Shown here in pieces: positions 12,182 through 24,942 of a DNA stretch of 64,000 nucleotides. Positions within the stretch are counted from its first letter, which is position 1; each line of letters opens with the position of its first letter. Origin of the DNA: Nannochloropsis oceanica (taxonomy: Eukaryota; Sar; Eustigmatophyceae; Eustigmatales; Monodopsidaceae); contig CP038134.1 in assembly GCA_004519485.1 (NCBI GenBank), forward strand, positions 806,001-870,000, written 5' to 3'. Position numbers and translations under genes: made by a program. A model generated the notes under the pieces. It saw only the letters and a program-made list of their open reading frames with translations, searched no databases and was not told where the DNA came from.

Positions 12182-12937
12182 GTTAGTTTGGTTGATTGGA
12201 CACCGTCCAAGGCCAACAAAATGGAGACCTAAAGCGTGTGGCATATGTGTTACATGAGGGAGGATGAGTTCATATTAAAGCCAAACAGAAGAAGTAGAGA
12301 GAAAGAGATTTGGTTTATGAGTAGGAGCAGGAATTGCACGCCAGGTCAGCCATCTTGTTCTCTTCCAAAGAAAAGAGCCACGTCCCTCCGATCTCGGAAA
12401 GGACCGGGGGCAGCGGTCAAAACCGGGTACCTTGACATGTCAGATGGAATCTTTCGTGAGATCGCTCGCTACTTCCAATTATCCCCATTTGCAAAGCTTA
12501 TTTTCATCGTAGCGGGCAAGGAAAGACGCCACACAATGAAGGTTTCAGGTGTGTCATCATCACCTCAGCTGATGAGGTTGCTCCTAGAATAATGTTACGA
12601 AGTGCACGGGAGGATCTTGGTGCCGTGTGTGGGCGCGTGGAGGAAAAGAGTGAAAATGTTATGCTTTTGCAAGTGAGTACCGGTTGGTGTGAACAAGTGG
12701 ACCTCGATGCGGACAGATTGATTAAATCACTCCTTGTGATTTTTTAGAGCCTCTCTCTTCCTTTTCTTTATGTGACATCTTGCTGTACTATGCTTTATTG
12801 TTGGCCATGTCATACATCTACCATTTGCTATCTTAAGAGACGCACTCATGATACCGGCTTTGCTCTCTTGTCCACACATCCCTGCCATATAACATTTCCC
12901 TTTCTCGTCTATTTCATGCCCACGAATTCAATCCACA
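12182..12937. other. Upstream region of the ABC1K gene
   Basis: This spans from the ABC1K start to the stop of the next minus-strand gene. It probably holds the ABC1K promoter and the other gene's 3' UTR. Short plus-strand frames lack support. Confidence 0.45.
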
Positions 12938-13376
12938 CTACTTGGAAACGTCCGGCAAGGCCAACACTGGCTTGTGGCGCTCGTCACGAACAAACTCGTC
13001 TTTGTACTTGGTCCGCTCCAGGTACATCGCCACAAAGTAGCCTACGGTAATACCAGCCAACCCGGTCTTGTGTGGATGTTGGGCCATGAGGTTCGTCGAC
13101 GTAACCTGGGGCTACGGAGAAGGGATGGGGGAGAGGATCGCAAAAATGATGAGCAGGGCACACGGAACGAAAGAAGATTGATGCGCGACAAAAAAGTGCC
13201 CATTGAACAGCAGAAATGGCCTAGGATAAGGCAAATGGTACTGCCATTTCCCGCACATGCAATTCACGTACCGGCTCAAGGCGGGTGGAAAAGGCACGGC
13301 GGCGCAGGACAGTGGTTGTGGGGCGGTATCTGTGGAAGAACACGCGCGGGTGCATGGCTGTTGTAGGTAGGGGCAT
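12938..13376 (-). CDS. Small mitochondrial single-span membrane protein, unrecognised
   Basis: Model: exon 1 13376-13272 (35 codons) and exon 2 13111-12938 (57 codons and TAG), phase 0, CCG/GTACGT and CCGTAG/CCC, 92 residues. Exon 1 is an Arg/Ser/Thr-rich, acid-poor leader (HPRVFFHRYRP...LRRRAFST) typical of a mitochondrial presequence with an Arg-Ala-Phe/Ser-Thr cleavage site. Exon 2 has one likely transmembrane helix (GLAGITVGYFVAMYL), then a charged segment (ERTKYKDEFVRDERHKP) and a short hydrophobic tail. The layout fits small accessory subunits of respiratory complexes or inner-membrane assembly factors, but I do not recognise the family. The coding evidence is the clean join of a presequence to a membrane anchor in one frame. 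Confidence 0.62.
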
Positions 13377-13957
13377 TGCGGATTTTTCACCGAAAATGGG
13401 GTGGTGTTATGCTTGTGATTGAGAGCATTTGGTGGTGGCCTGTCAAGCAAGACACGTCGTGCCGTGCTTGCCTGCATGATGGAGTGGAAGCTTGCAGTGC
13501 TACACAAGACGCCAAAATAAATGAATGATCGAGGAACGGCAGTGTTCTGCTCGGAGCTTAGAACTAGGCGGTTTTGACACGACGGGAAGGAAAAAGGCAG
13601 GCAAGTGATGAACACGGAGACCTCTCCACGCCAAAGGCGACGCACGCGCCACGACTAGGAGAAAGGAGGTTAAAGAAATGCTTTCGGGAAAAAGCGGAAG
13701 GAAAAAAACTGTCATCCTGCTAGCCACCAAGACCTATTCCGGCACATGAGCTTCATAATATCAGTCCGCGGGCATGCGTTAGCTTGTGATATGGGTCATG
13801 CACTCGTTGACAAAAAACGGGCGGGCAAAAATGGGCCAACAAAAAAACGACATGTGTTTTGCTTTTATGTGTCTATATTTGTGTACCGTTACCTATACAT
13901 TACAATCCAACATTCAATCACGCCGATTTATATTTTCCATGCCTCCCTCCTCAATCC
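13377..13957. other. Spacer between small mitochondrial gene and NBAS gene
   Basis: This holds the upstream region of the 92-residue gene and the 3' UTR of the NBAS gene, both on minus. I see no further gene. Confidence 0.45.
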
Positions 13958-16900
13958 TCAATCCGTCTCATCCGCTTCCAACACGACCTTGGCCGCATCG
14001 CGGACGTGCAACCACAGCTTTTCGTCCCTCCGACCTTGCTGCCCCTCGTCCTCGTCTTCAGCCTGCTCCCCATAGTAGTACGTCCGAGAAAACAACGTTG
14101 TCCAGAGCACGGACATGACACCTTCTACTGTTCTCAATGCCGGGTGCAGCTGCCGGTCCTCGGCTAACAGCGCTCCCGCCTGCAAATATGCTCTTCCCGC
14201 CACCAATCGCGCTGCCACAAATGCCACACTGGCAGGCAAGGGAAGGGGTTGCGAGGCCTTGGGGTGGGAGGGGAGAAGGAGCAATGCATCGGCAAGGACA
14301 CGCCAAGCAGGAGAGACAAGGAAGGGCAGCGGGTCTTGCGCGGGGGGTGGCGGAAAAAACGCAGCTGTAATGAGTGCTAGCAGAATCTCATCCGAAGCCA
14401 ATATGGGTGGAGAAAAGGTGCGTGGGAGGGTGACAATGGATGTGCAATGTACGGCCCTCCCTGCAGCTCCATCTCCCCCTTCTTCACCACTACCACCATC
14501 ACCACCCAACAAGGCAGGTAAGGCGGCTACTGCTTCAGCCCGTAAAGACGCGTGAGGAGAAGACAGCATCACTTTGAGTTTCAAACCAAAGGGCGCGCCC
14601 AAGATATCAAGCTTGGCCACCAACGCCTCCTCCTCTTCCTCCTTGTTCAATGTTCCCGTGGTCCTTACCCGATACCGCCACGGACTCCACAGTAACAATG
14701 ACGCTGCGCCATTCCATTTCCTTCCTTCCAGTGCTCGTTCCGTCAGCCTTCGGTAAATAACATCGTATTCCGGGGCGCTAGTTGCTGCTGCTCCTTTCCC
14801 TTCCTCTTCCTCCCCCACCACCCAGCGTGACCAGTCAATATTCAATCCCAACGGGCCACCACCCGCCAGAATCCCTCCCCCCCACATCCTCACCAAAGCC
14901 AGCGCTGTCTCCGCCCCCGTTTTCTCCAAGGCCTTATCTCCCTCCAGTGCATTTAATAGCGCCTGAACCCTCCCTTCCACAGTACTTGCTTCCTCCCTCG
15001 ATAGCTTCCTGCCCAACCCCTCCCACATCATTTCAGCTGCTCGATGATATTCGAGCATTGCCTCTCCCCCACCCTCCATCCCTAGATCCCTCCCTAGCCC
15101 TAACACCATCTCGATCACATCTGCCCGTACCCCGCCACGACGACTTTGGGCAGCAGCAGCAGTTGGTGCACTTACTCCCTCTCCCCTTTCCTCCGACCCT
15201 CCCCCCTCCTCCTCCTCTTCCTTTGTCACAAACTCTAGTAAAAGAGGCAACACAAGGGCCCACCTTGCTTCCACTCCTTCATCACCACTGCTACTGCTGT
15301 TGGACGTTGCTACGCTCGCCCGGAGCAATGCCTCCAGCTTCTTCAAGTGCAATTTCGAGAATGGTAGAGGTGCCGAAAGTAAGTGCTTTACCGCAGCCAC
15401 TAGAACGCCCACCGCTCCCTCCACAGGAAGAATAATGCAGGAATACAAAGAGGACGAACCAGCGGTCGTAGCTGCTGTTGTTGTAGCGGTCTTAAGGGAT
15501 GCTATCAATGCCTCAATTCCGACCCATCCTCCCCCTCGTCCTTCCACCAGCATAGATTCTAGGAGGGAAGTCACGTCCGCCCCTTGAACCCAAGCACTCT
15601 CAAGTGCACGACCATCCGAACTTTTCTCCCCGCCACACAGCATTAGAGCCTCCAACAGGCCCGTCACCTGGTGCAAAAATGCCTCAGCTGCACTGCTGCT
15701 GCTGCTACTGCTCTTCCCTTGCTGGAGTAAAGAAGCTGCCTTGTGCACAACCGCCAAACGATCCACCACAGAAGGCAAACATGGTCCCACTGCCACGAGC
15801 ACCCCCCCACCGTATCCTGCTGCCACTGCTGATGCTCCTTCTCCTTTCTGCCGCCGTGGCACACACAACCCCTCCACCAAGCCAATCAGATCCGTGGGCG
15901 TCATCCTTTCAAGATACGGTTCCGCAAGAAATAAGCGATGTGCGAATCTCTCTGGTGGCGTTGCACGTGCCAGGGGGAGACTATTCTCTTCTTCGGCAAG
16001 GAGGGGATCAAGGCCTCGAAGGAGGGCATCTGCATAGGCGCGATTGATGGTCGAAGCGGAGAGAGGGAACGCAGTGCCAGGCAGGAGGATGCGAGGGGCG
16101 AGCTTCCCCAGCGCACCAACATTGTCTCGACGCACGACGCGGACGAGTTCGTGGTAGGCAGTTTGGAGCACTTGCCCTGCTCCTGCTCCTCCTGCTCCTC
16201 CTCCTATTGCTGCTGTTTCGACTTCTGTTTCGCAATGCTGCGATGATGGAAAGAGAAAGGGGTGCGTGTTTCCAGTCAAAGCCTTGTAATCCAACAGGGG
16301 CACCAAGCCTGGCACCCGCACGAGCCTCCGAAGCAACTGCGCATGATCTTTCAACCGCTTCGACACCCCTCCTCCTCCTCCTCCTCCTCCTTGGCCCCCC
16401 TCCCTTCCTTCCTCGGCCATGGCTGCTACTTCTACCATAATCCGACCCAAGAGCTCTAGCAAAGGCAGGGCCCGTCCGTCGACTCCCTCCCACAAGGCAG
16501 CCAAACGCGGCAACACTTTCTGAGCCCTTGCCTCGGAAGCAATCAAAAGAGCACCGGCACTCCCCGGAGAACCTAACAAAGAGGAAGAAGCAGGCAAGTT
16601 TGGCTCTCCTGTTACCACGGAACTGTTGTTGGCTTTCTTGCCCAATGCAACGCTCTCAAACCGAGCAATCGCCTCCATCGCCCCCGCAGCACCGAATCTC
16701 ACCCATCCTTCCTTCAAAGGCCCCCGGAACCAATACTCGACATGTGCCAGCCCCATCTCCTCCTTGTCGACATGCCACCCCTCCGCTGCCACCATCGCGG
16801 CATTCCAGGCCCCGGCAACATCCTGCTGCGCAGCCGCCAACACAGCCGAAGTCCGATACTCATCATCAGATCGCAGGCGCCCTTTTTCCAATTTCCAAGG

Positions 16901-19900
16901 GACGAATGCTTGTAATTTGGTGACCAACCCGGCCCAGCCCGCCTCTTGGGAATAGGCCGCTACCTCCCGTCTACAAAGGATGGCCAGGCTCTCCTCCCTC
17001 ACTCCCTCCCCCTCCTCAAGCAAAGGAGGGGGCCCGGGCATAGCCATTGTGTGCTTAAGCAGTTCCTCAGCCGTTGCACAATAGAGGCGGGCAGCACCTG
17101 CCGCATTTGCCGTCACCAAGGCCTCCAAACACAAATAACGTATGGCCAGATTCTTGGTCAATTCCAGCATCTGTCCATCCACCCTCCCTCCCTCCCTCCC
17201 TCCTCCAACTCCATCCTCCTTCTCCTCCCTCCAAGGGGAATGGGGCCGTGGAAAAGCAAAGGCATTGCCTAGCCCCCCCAGAGGAGACGAAGGGGAGGTA
17301 AACGAGGACGAGGACGAGGATGAGGAAGGCGGCAACGGGTCATCAAATCCCAGATCATGGGAATGCGCAATCGCCCATTGAATCGCGGCGTCTACTGACT
17401 TATTTCCTGCTGCCCTCGCTGTTCGCACGGCCCCATTTCTTGAATATCCTTTTGCTAGCAACTGCTTCACGATCCACCCCTCATCCCCTCCCTCCCTTCC
17501 GCCATCCCGTCCCCCCCCTCCACCCTGAGCCAAGCGCGTATCTCCCTCCATCTGGGCACGCCTTCCTGCCTCTGCTGCTTCCTCTTGTGCTTTCATCTCG
17601 GCCTGTGCTACAGCTTCTCTTGCCCAAGCCACCCCTCTTCGACCATCCCCTAGACCCAACAAAAAAACAAGAGCTCGTTCCAACCATTCCTGAGCTGCTC
17701 GTGCTGCTGTTGAAGCCGGCATTGCTTGACCGACGTTTCCACCAAATATCGGTGAGGAAGATGGACTTTTGTACAATTTTTGACTCGTCCGAGAGGCGAG
17801 CATCAACCTCTCGCGTGCCTTCCCCATTGCTTCTTCCACCAGGCCGAGCAAAGCATCATCACGCTGCTTCTCCCTCCCTTCCTCCCCTTCCTTCCCCGAT
17901 TCTCCTGGAAGCTGGAGCGAGCGCTTGTAATCTTCCAAGGCCAGCTTTTGCAAGGATCGTTCATGCAAGGACGAGGAGGAAAGAGGGAGAGAGGAAGAAG
18001 ACCAAGCTGTACTCAACAAGTCCTCCGTTGCCACTTGGACGAAGCGCGGAAGTTGATGAGGAGGCGCGGTCAACAAAGCACGATGCAGCAATCGATTCAT
18101 AAGCTCCACTGACAGCTTTTTGCTGTTGCTGCTTTTGCTGCTGCCGCTGCTCGCAGAGATCAACAATGAGAACACCAACTCCCACACCTCCTCCCCATCA
18201 ATCCCTCCTTCATCTCCTCCTCCTCCCTCTCCTCCTACCACCGCGCCAAGCAACTTCGGCACCGGCATGACATCCAACAGGGACATCGCGGCCACCTCAT
18301 ACTCGCCCAAGCCTACCGCCACCCTCATCGTTTCCCCCTTTAACACACCTACAGTCCCCTTTTCCAAGTCAAGCAATTCTGCAAGCCGCAACAAATCCCT
18401 CTCCCCATCCTCCGTCAACACCAGCTTTGGCCTCGTCTCCAAGATTGCTCTCAGGACCACCATCCCATATCCCCCATTCGCCGCTTCCCTCACCTCCACA
18501 GGCGTCAAATCTGCCTTACCCCATCCCCGGTCGCCAGCCAGCTTACTTGCCAACGCCACCCCTTCCAACCACCTCGCCTCCCTCTCACACACCGACGACG
18601 AGAAAGGCAACGCCGCCAGGAGCGTTCTTGCCCTCCCTACCCCTGCATCGAGGCCTGAATCGGCCTCTTGGAGCCAGTCTTCCACTAGCTGCAGTACTAC
18701 TGCTTCTACGGCAGTGGCAGGAAGCTGCAGGCCAGCCATTGCGCTCGCTAGGAGGGCTTTGGTTGGAGGGGACGGGGGGGGGGGGGGGGCGACGGGAAGG
18801 AGAAGTAGCACCACTGTGGTGGCTGCTGAAACCGCTGCTGGTACCCTTGAGGGCGGCATAGAGGAGGCCTTGAGCCCAGGGAAGGAGGGGGAGGGTGTGG
18901 AAGATCCCTCCCGATTGTAGTGTTCGTATATCTTCACCGATTTCAGCCCAGAAGGTGCCGTGTTGCTGGTGCTGATGCTGTTGTCGCTGCTGCTGTTCGT
19001 CCAACCCCTGCAGGCTGATCGCGAGATGTTTAGCCATTCTTGCGACCACTTGCAGGTCAAGCCGAGTCTTGCTGCTACTGCTGCTACTGTCGTCGTCAAT
19101 AATAGCAGCACGTCCCCTTTTCAAGGAGAACGGCATTACGCTCTCCCAGGCAGCCAACGCCCGGAAATCCGTTTGCCAGCCTTCCAGAGGCAAAAGAGCC
19201 CCTGAATGTATCTCAGTTTGAAACCGCTCGTAGATAGACAGGGGGAGAGTAATCGAATAATTACTCAGATACTGCGCTGCTGTCAAGCGCGCTTCCAAAC
19301 GATCCACGTCGATCTGTACGGACTGCAGCTCAGGGGCTGCTTCTTCTGACGCGACCGGCAAACACTCAATCAAGCTCCACAATAGATCCGCTGCTCCGGA
19401 AGGTTCCATACATGTGTCATGCGCGCGGCAGACCTTCAAGACTAACCGGAATAAATCCGCGTCGCATCGGAAAAGACGACGATCACTCGGTAAATTAGGT
19501 TTGGAGGCTCGTGCTACTGCTATTGCTGCCCGTAACATGATCTCTGTTCGGATCTCCGCGGCATGCCAGGCCTCTATAATATTGTGGGCTGCCACATATT
19601 GATCGGCGTATACCTCCTTCTGTCGTGCCGTCCGCTCACGGCGCGCATTCAAAACAGCAGCCACTAGTAAATCGGTCACTTCTTCCGCCAGTGCTCTTTC
19701 CACATCGTCACCACCCACCCCCAAATGCTGTTGCTGCTGCTCCGCGCGGGTCAAAGCCAGTGGGCCTCGCACCATAGGCAAGAGATAGGATTCGATGGTT
19801 TGAACGAGGAGCGGAGGGTCTTCCATGTACACCAGCGGAACCTGCTCCAACACCCGTCGCATTACCAAACGCAAAGGCAAGGCGCGCCAGGCCTGCAGTG

Positions 19901-22775
19901 TCAAGGCATTCCCTCCCTCCGCCTCTCCTTCCATCCGTCCTCCTCCCAGAAAGCCCGCGTACAACAATTTGGTCAAATGCCACACTTCGGCTCTGAAATT
20001 GGATAGCGGCCCTCTTTCCGGGCACCCCCTTGCCAAGCCTATATTCATAAGTTCTATTACATTTCCACCTAATGCCCCCCCCTTTCTCTCCACCTCCTCT
20101 GCCCTAGTCAGATACCATCTTTCAAGAGTTGAAGGTGTCCAAAAATCTTCCCATTCCTTCGGTAGTCTCCCTTCCTCCACCCAATCTAAAGGCCGTCGGC
20201 CTCCAAGCTGCAAGTGTGAAGCACCTCTGTTGCTGCTTCCACTCCCGCCGCTTTTCATCAAGCCCGGGAGAAGCTGCTGGTAGGATGAAGGAGGGAGGGC
20301 CTCAGGGAGGAGGCGGAGGAGGTCTGCGATGTCTGCAGGACCCAGGGTTAAAGGATGCTGATGTATAATGTGAAGGAGTCCTCTCACGTTGCCTTCTGAG
20401 GCGACATCTTCAGCCACCTCTCGTAGAGGCCGGCGATAGAACGCCGCCCATGCGGCAGCAACAGCAGGTGCAGGAGCCGAAGCGGAAGCAGCTGCGCTGA
20501 GTTTACACGCAGCAGCAGTAGCAGAAGTGCCACCCTGGAAAAGGACTTGGAATGTCTTCACACGATCATAGAGCTCCAGGACCTTGCATCGAAGCAAGCA
20601 AAGCGAAGCATCTCCTGCCATTTTCGCCCTTTCCTCTCCCGCCGACTCCGTCCTCTCCAATGCCAACTTACACTCTACCTCTAATACCGCACAATCCACC
20701 CCCTCTTCCCTCCCGCCCTCATCCAACACCTGCTGTACCACCCAGCTCGTATCTCGCACATGCGTCAAAACCTCTTGCACCTCCCTCACCCCATTCCCCC
20801 CTCCCTCCCTCAACCAAACCGCCTTGAACATCGGGTCTGTATCTAATCCATATTGCGTCGCTACCTCCAGAGCGTCGATCACTTGTCCTGCTTTCCCAAA
20901 ACTCAACATGGCCTCCTCCGGGCTCTGTCTCTCCACCCTCACTAGTTTCCCGCGCAGTCGTCCGTTTAACCCTACATAGCATTGAAGAGCCAACAGATGG
21001 CAATTATCCCCAGCGGAGGCCAAAGATGCCCCTCGCCCAACGGGGAGATCAGTCGACAACAAGGGACGGAAGCGCAATTCCTGCTCACCTGTTGTTGCTG
21101 CTGCTGCTGCTTCTGCTGCTGCTGCCGCCGCAACCTTGAACACCTGTGCATGTCCCTTTTTGTCGAGTACGGCGAGGGCAGAAGGTGACCACCATGCTAC
21201 CGCTGCAATACTGAAGTTTTTTCTGGCAGCTGGATCGCCTATAGGCAAAGAAGTCATGCGCGACCCCAAAGGTCCCCACGCTCCACCGTCACTGCTGCAG
21301 CTGCTGCTGGTCTTACTCCTGCTCCCACCGCCACGGAAGGCAAAAAGACTCAGGCCCCCTTCCAGGTCCAGGGCTGCGAGCAACTTGCCACCTCGAGGGG
21401 AGAGGGAGAGGTGGAGGATGGGACATTGCACAGGCACCTTCGCATCTAGAGCAGAGGCGAGTCCGGCTCCCCCAAACCAGCGACGGAAAAATCCAGCTTG
21501 CTGATGACGGACTGTGGTCGGTTTGAGCAGTAGCGGATTACCAACGGGTATGGAAAATTGGTGTTCAATAATAAGCGGAGGGCTGCATCCCTCAGGGGCG
21601 CATCGCCACACTGTCACGCTGCTGCTGCTGCTGCTGCCACTGCTGCTCCTGGGTTGCTGTCGGAGGGATCCTCCAGCTACCACAACTCGACCGGAGGAGT
21701 GGTCGTAGGTCATGGCACTACACCCTCCGCGATGCCAAGGCTTGAGATCCATCATATAACTGCTCCTGCTGCTGCTGCCGCTGCTTCCTTCTCCTTGCCC
21801 CACCACTTCCAAGGTCTCTGGTGCGTTTGCCGGTGGCCGTAAAGTCAAACGCTGGAACGAGCCCGAATAGCGAAGAATCAATAGATCCGTGCTCCCTCGC
21901 CAGGATAAGTCAGCAACTAATCCTTCTTCCTCAGGTGGCATCTGGTGCGTGTCCTTGTGCAACGCAGGGATGGTCAAGGCCGGCGACAAGAAGGAAGAAG
22001 CTGTTGCTGCTCCTGCAACCGCCTTCGTCGTCGAAAACACGTGAATCGCGCCTGACCAGCCAGCCACGGCCACCCTACCGTCCGTTGCCTTTCCTTTCTC
22101 CTTTTTTATGCTGGGGGCAAAGGCCACCACCCAACATCCCGGCAGGAACAAAGGCTCCTCCGCCGGCAGCTTCAACTGGACCTGTGAAGCCCGTGAGTAG
22201 TCAGGCCCACGCCGCAACACCAAAGCCCGCTCCTGTGCGACGACAATCGAAGGAGGCCCTGCAGCAATGCCGTCAATTCCGCTGATATCGCTCTTTTCCA
22301 CGAATAAAGTCCAGGGCGGGCGGCGACTGGCACACAGCAAGGCCAAGTCAAGGGGGCCGGCTTCCCGCTTGGTATTAATCTTCAACGCGCTCAACAAGCC
22401 TGTGGAATCGTCCAACACGGTCATGAGGAGTTGAAGCAATGGTGGGGCTGGGCGTCCAACAATGCTGGCGTCTCCGTCATCCTTGCTTGCCATCTCCGCC
22501 GCGTCGGATGGTGCCTGGTCATCCTGTTGCTGCTGCTGCAACGAGTCCTCGTCTCCCCTCTCTGTTGTTGCCACCAACACCTCTTCAATCGCATCCTCTG
22601 TGTCCCGCACGCAGTGCAACATGGTCTCCTCATCCTCCTCGGTTTCAATATTTGACTGCTGTTGCATTGCAGGGGTCGATGGTGATGGTGATGATGGTGG
22701 TGCTGCCTCCTCTCCCGGCTCCGCTTCCTGTAGTTTTTGGGGAGGATGTCCATGCTCGCCTTTGTCATCCGCCAT
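13958..22775 (-). CDS. NBAS/Sec39-type tethering protein with UBA-like segment
   Basis: Model: exon 1 22775-18845 and exon 2 18756-13958, 2,909 residues, joined across an 88-nt intron to read ALKALLASAMAGLQLPATAV. The first 700 residues are WD/beta-propeller-like; then come Sec39-type helical repeats with YDRVKTFQVLFQGG, LLWSLIECLPVAS and YERFQTEIHSGALLPL. The order propeller-Sec39 and the great length match NBAS (human about 2,370 residues). NBAS with RINT1 and ZW10 tethers COPI vesicles for Golgi-to-ER return and in animals also takes part in nonsense-mediated decay. About residues 1738-1782 (17341-17478) look like a UBA fold: LLAKGYSRNGAVRTARAAGN, then Lys-Ser-Val-Asp-Ala-Ala-Ile-Gln-Trp and Phe-Asp-Asp-Pro. 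Long Ser/Gly/Glu inserts explain much of the extra length. The NBAS call rests on overall pattern. Confidence 0.75.
18774..18789 (+). repeat. G16 homopolymer inside the NBAS intron
   Basis: Sixteen consecutive G on plus (C16 on the sense strand) lie within the proposed 88-nt intron 18757-18844. The coding frames on the two sides differ. The intron model explains this without invoking a sequencing slip. Confidence 0.9.
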
Positions 22776-23136
22776 GGCTGTGTGGTGTGGGAGGTGAGAA
22801 AGGAGGACGAAATAAGTTAAAGACTAGCAAGGTCGTAGTGGGCGGGTCTAGGTGCAAGCCAGGGCGTAGCTTTGCCTAGTCCCCGTGTGCCAGGGTTTGG
22901 AGAACTCCAGCCGTTGCCGCTTTGCTTGGCGAAGGGTCAGCGAGCCCGCCGCGTCTAACGTGCCAATTTTAACTGTGTATTAGCAAGTGAGATGAAACAG
23001 CAAAATGGGGAAGCTGGGGCTGGGGTTGATCAAGCAAAGCTCCTCACTTCATGCCTGTACTTGTGTTCCAGATGACTGTTCATCATCATCCTGACCTCCT
23101 CCCCCACCGCTCCCTGTCCCCCACGACGCACAAACC
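22776..23136. other. Divergent spacer between NBAS and ALG13 genes
   Basis: This is a 361-base region with two outward-facing start codons, so a shared or back-to-back promoter region is expected. I see no distinct element. Confidence 0.5.
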
Positions 23137-24237
23137 ATGGAGACAGCCTCCACAGCAATGGCCAAGACCAAGAAGCGGGTTGCGTTCGTCACGGTGGGTA
23201 CTACGCAGTTTGATGCCCTTATTCAGGTGAGGCCCTTAGTGCGTCTACCGAGGAAGTCTGGCCATTTCCCCCTCCCACTCCTCCCCCTTTCCCTCCCCCT
23301 TCCCTCCCGTTTTCAATAGGCCATGACGACCACAGACGCACTGACCTCATTGGCCCTCCAAGGTTTCACCCACTTGCAACTCCAGATTGGAGTTAGTCCC
23401 AAGCCGGCAGTAGGGATACCAGCCGGAGTCGATGGTATGGAGGACGTAGGAGAGGCTGAGCAGAAGGGCACCGGCACATCCCACCTTCGGAGACGACCAA
23501 AACGGAGTAGCGGCAGCAGCAGCAGCAGCAGCAGTAGCAGCAGCAACAACAAAGGAGGCGTAAGTGCAGATGATGACCCTGGTGTAACTGTAGCGGTTTC
23601 ATGGTACCGATACAAGGATAGCTTACGCGCAGACATGGAGGCGGCGGACCTTATTATCAGCCATGCGGGTACGTGAATGAGTTGGTTTTCATGCGTCAGG
23701 TGTACGTGAGTCTCTGTATCGCATTTAAAACAAACATACTGATGCTCGTATGAGCTATTATGATTTTATCCCTTCACCCATCCGACCACGGCACAGGCGC
23801 TGGCTCAGTAATGGAGGCCTTGGACCTTGGGAAGGCTTTGCTGGTGGTGGTCAACACGGGTCTCATGGATGATCACCAGCAGGAGCTGGCACGGGCGATG
23901 GAGGAGCAGGTGAGGGGCAGGACCGCGAGAATTTCCCCCAAGGACTCCATGGCTCATATTATTCTTTTCTTCTTTTTTTGGGTCTTGACATAAATAGGGA
24001 CACTTGGTAGCCACTGAACCGCGCCATCTGCTGAAATCGTTAGAAAGCTACCATCAATGGCATGTGCATATCAAGCCTCGACCTCCACCTACCCTCAATT
24101 TGCTTCCTGCGTTGCTTGATCAAGAGATGGGCTTTGTGAGAAGCGGGGGCGGGGTAGAGGAAACAAATGAAGGTCAATATGAGCGGTTAAGGGAGAGTGG
24201 TGGTGGTGATGATGATGGTAGTGGTAAGGTAAAGTAA
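23137..24237 (+). CDS. ALG13: ALG13, catalytic subunit of UDP-GlcNAc transferase
   Basis: Model: exons 23137-23226, 23320-23668, 23797-23909 and 23998-24237, 263 residues. The protein opens with RVAFVTVGTTQFDALIQ, the glycosyltransferase-28 C-domain start. The second junction rebuilds LIISHAGAGSVMEALDLGK, the UDP-GlcNAc-binding loop, followed by LLVVVNTGLMDDHQQELA and GHLVATEPRHLL. With ALG14 as membrane anchor, ALG13 adds the second GlcNAc to dolichol-PP-GlcNAc on the cytosolic face of the ER. An insert of about 75 residues with a Ser run (about 75-110) lies between the first strands and the GAGS loop, absent from short fungal ALG13. The last 40 residues are Gly/Asp-rich; splicing from the GGTAAG/GTAAAG near the end to a downstream acceptor would give a different tail. 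Confidence 0.9.
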
Positions 24238-24942
24238 GAAACATACCTGTATGATTGAAGACTTCATGGGTCTATTCGCTACATTTCGTTCTCAGGCAAC
24301 ACGGCGAGACAAGGGCAGCGAGCGTAGACGGACTTGCGGGCAGACCGACGGGCTTTTCTTCTGCTGCGGTCAGGAGCGAGGAGTGCCTCACCCACCACCA
24401 TCCTCGTCTACGACACCCTCTTTTGTAGGGTTTACCTTTCAGACTTGATGCGTCTGTAAGCCTGTTCTAGTTATCCTCCCGCTATCCTCCATGCAGTCGA
24501 AAAGCTTTTTCCCATCGCTGCCTCCCCCCCCTCCCTCAATGCACCCTTTTATCACGCCCTTTAAGGCCCTTTGGCCTCGTCCTCCCGCTCACAGTTGTCC
24601 TTATTTTGATGTAGCTTGCGCCATTATGGTAGCAGCACGTGCATCTTTTTTCTGGTTTCGGTCTCATTCAAGGCGCAGGGAGGAGCGGTGGGCATGACTG
24701 AGATGCAGACTTGCCCCATGCGGGGGTGGATGGGAAGCCCCTAATACAAAACGCAAACGAAATAGGTAGAGAGCAACATGGGGAGGTGTTTTGGCCAACA
24801 ATTACGGCTCGGATCGGTTGTTACGAAGAGCCACATACGAAAAAAGGGACAAATGCTGATATGCTGGTCCGTAGGAATAAATCAATGCATGACCTCACTC
24901 GACTCAAAGCCACAAAAAAAGATGTAACACCACCATTTCTTG
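24238..24942. other. ALG13 3' region
   Basis: This probably holds the ALG13 3' UTR. A possible alternative terminal ALG13 exon starts after the TTCTCAG acceptor near 24296 and reads to a TGA near 24448. No other gene is supported. Confidence 0.4.

Noticed and set aside
14782-15435. 217-codon plus-strand Pro/Ser/Leu frame
   Set aside because: It is the antisense shadow of NBAS coding sequence.
18585-18844. Continuation of NBAS exon 1 beyond 18845 to a stop at 18585
   Set aside because: The residues become Pro/Ser/Arg-rich and unlike the rest, while the other frame continues helical repeats; a GT-AG intron explains this better.
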